The notes under the pieces are model-generated. The model was not told the origin of the DNA. It worked only from the letters and a program-made list of their open reading frames with translations, and ran no database searches. A stretch of DNA of 33,262 nucleotides from a candidate division WOR-3 bacterium (GTDB lineage Bacteria; Hydrothermota; Tepidihabitantia; SM23-42; JAOAFX01), in NCBI GenBank assembly GCA_039802005.1, contig JBDRVV010000027.1, positions 1-33,262 on the forward strand, written 5' to 3'. Positions 33,108 through 33,262 of the stretch are shown here, in pieces (position 1 is the first letter of the stretch; the number at the start of each line of letters is the position of its first letter). Both the position numbers and the translations under genes were made by a program.

Positions 33108-33262
33108 TTATTCAATTATTTGGGTTACCACCCCGGCACCGACCGTCTTACCACCCTCACGAATCGCAAAACGCAAACCCTGCTCAATCGCCACCGGCGA
33201 AATCAACTCCACCTCTAAATTCGCATTGTCACCAGGCATCACCATCTCCACACCCTCAGGCA
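33108..33262 (-). CDS. tuf: Elongation factor Tu, C-terminal fragment
   Basis: The last 50 residues of EF-Tu run off the right edge. [19 protein letters not shown] and [20 protein letters not shown] belong to domain 3 and are nearly identical to the family consensus. EF-Tu delivers aminoacyl-tRNA to the ribosome. Codons are G/T-ending (GCG, GTG, CGT, GGT, ACG) except for the last seven codons, which return to the A/T-rich style of the neighbours. Most likely the head of the operon running to rpoC, with its promoter outside the window. Confidence 0.96.
   Translation of the reverse strand, partial: PEGVEMVMPGDNANLEVELISPVAIEQGLRFAIREGGKTVGAGVVTQIIE

Overview
The window looks like chromosome from an uncultured, AT-rich, Gram-negative-type bacterium. 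A candidate-phylum lineage such as WOR-3/Stahlbacteria is my best guess. It rests on the Por-type C-terminal tail of the first gene, the SurA-like proteins, the meso-DAP type MurE and the tuf-rpmG-tRNA-Trp-secE-nusG order. It is an inference from gene style, not a database result.

Layout. Positions 1-598 are the 3' end of a large secreted protein, closed by a strong intrinsic terminator. A sigma70-type promoter at 660-687 starts a three-gene operon (705-4086) of SurA/parvulin-like envelope folding factors, the first two predicted lipoproteins. A second promoter followed by a three-box MraZ operator (4237-4288) opens the division and cell-wall (dcw) cluster: mraZ, a STAS-domain gene, rsmH, ftsL, ftsI, murE, murF, mraY, murD, ftsW, murG, murC, murB, a 99-residue FtsQ-like gene, ftsA and ftsZ (to 19944). 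Most of these genes overlap or abut, so they are probably cotranscribed and translationally coupled. Together they build lipid II (MurB-F, MraY, MurG), polymerise and cross-link septal peptidoglycan (FtsW, FtsI), and place the Z-ring (FtsZ, FtsA, FtsL, FtsQ-like). No ddl lies between murB and ftsQ. A thioredoxin-reductase-like flavoprotein and an AI-2E family permease follow on the same strand.

At about 22.1 kb the strand switches. From the right edge leftwards the minus strand carries tuf (3' end only), rpmG, tRNA-Trp(CCA), secE, nusG, rplK, rplA, rplJ, rplL, rpoB and rpoC, a classic transcription/translation operon. It converges on the permease gene. A large hairpin separates rplL from rpoB.

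The most striking observation is an in-frame TAA in rpoC at 22278-22280. The 44 codons after it are intact and still encode the highly conserved C-terminal end of beta-prime. Other points worth a second look are the STAS protein inside the dcw cluster with a lost phosphorylation site, the minimal FtsQ, non-canonical motifs in FtsW and MurG, a thioredoxin reductase without the usual NADPH motif, a doubled C-terminal peptide in FtsZ, and the periodic MraZ operator. No stretch over 300 bases lacks a gene. I see no CRISPR array, insertion sequence, integrase or defence system.
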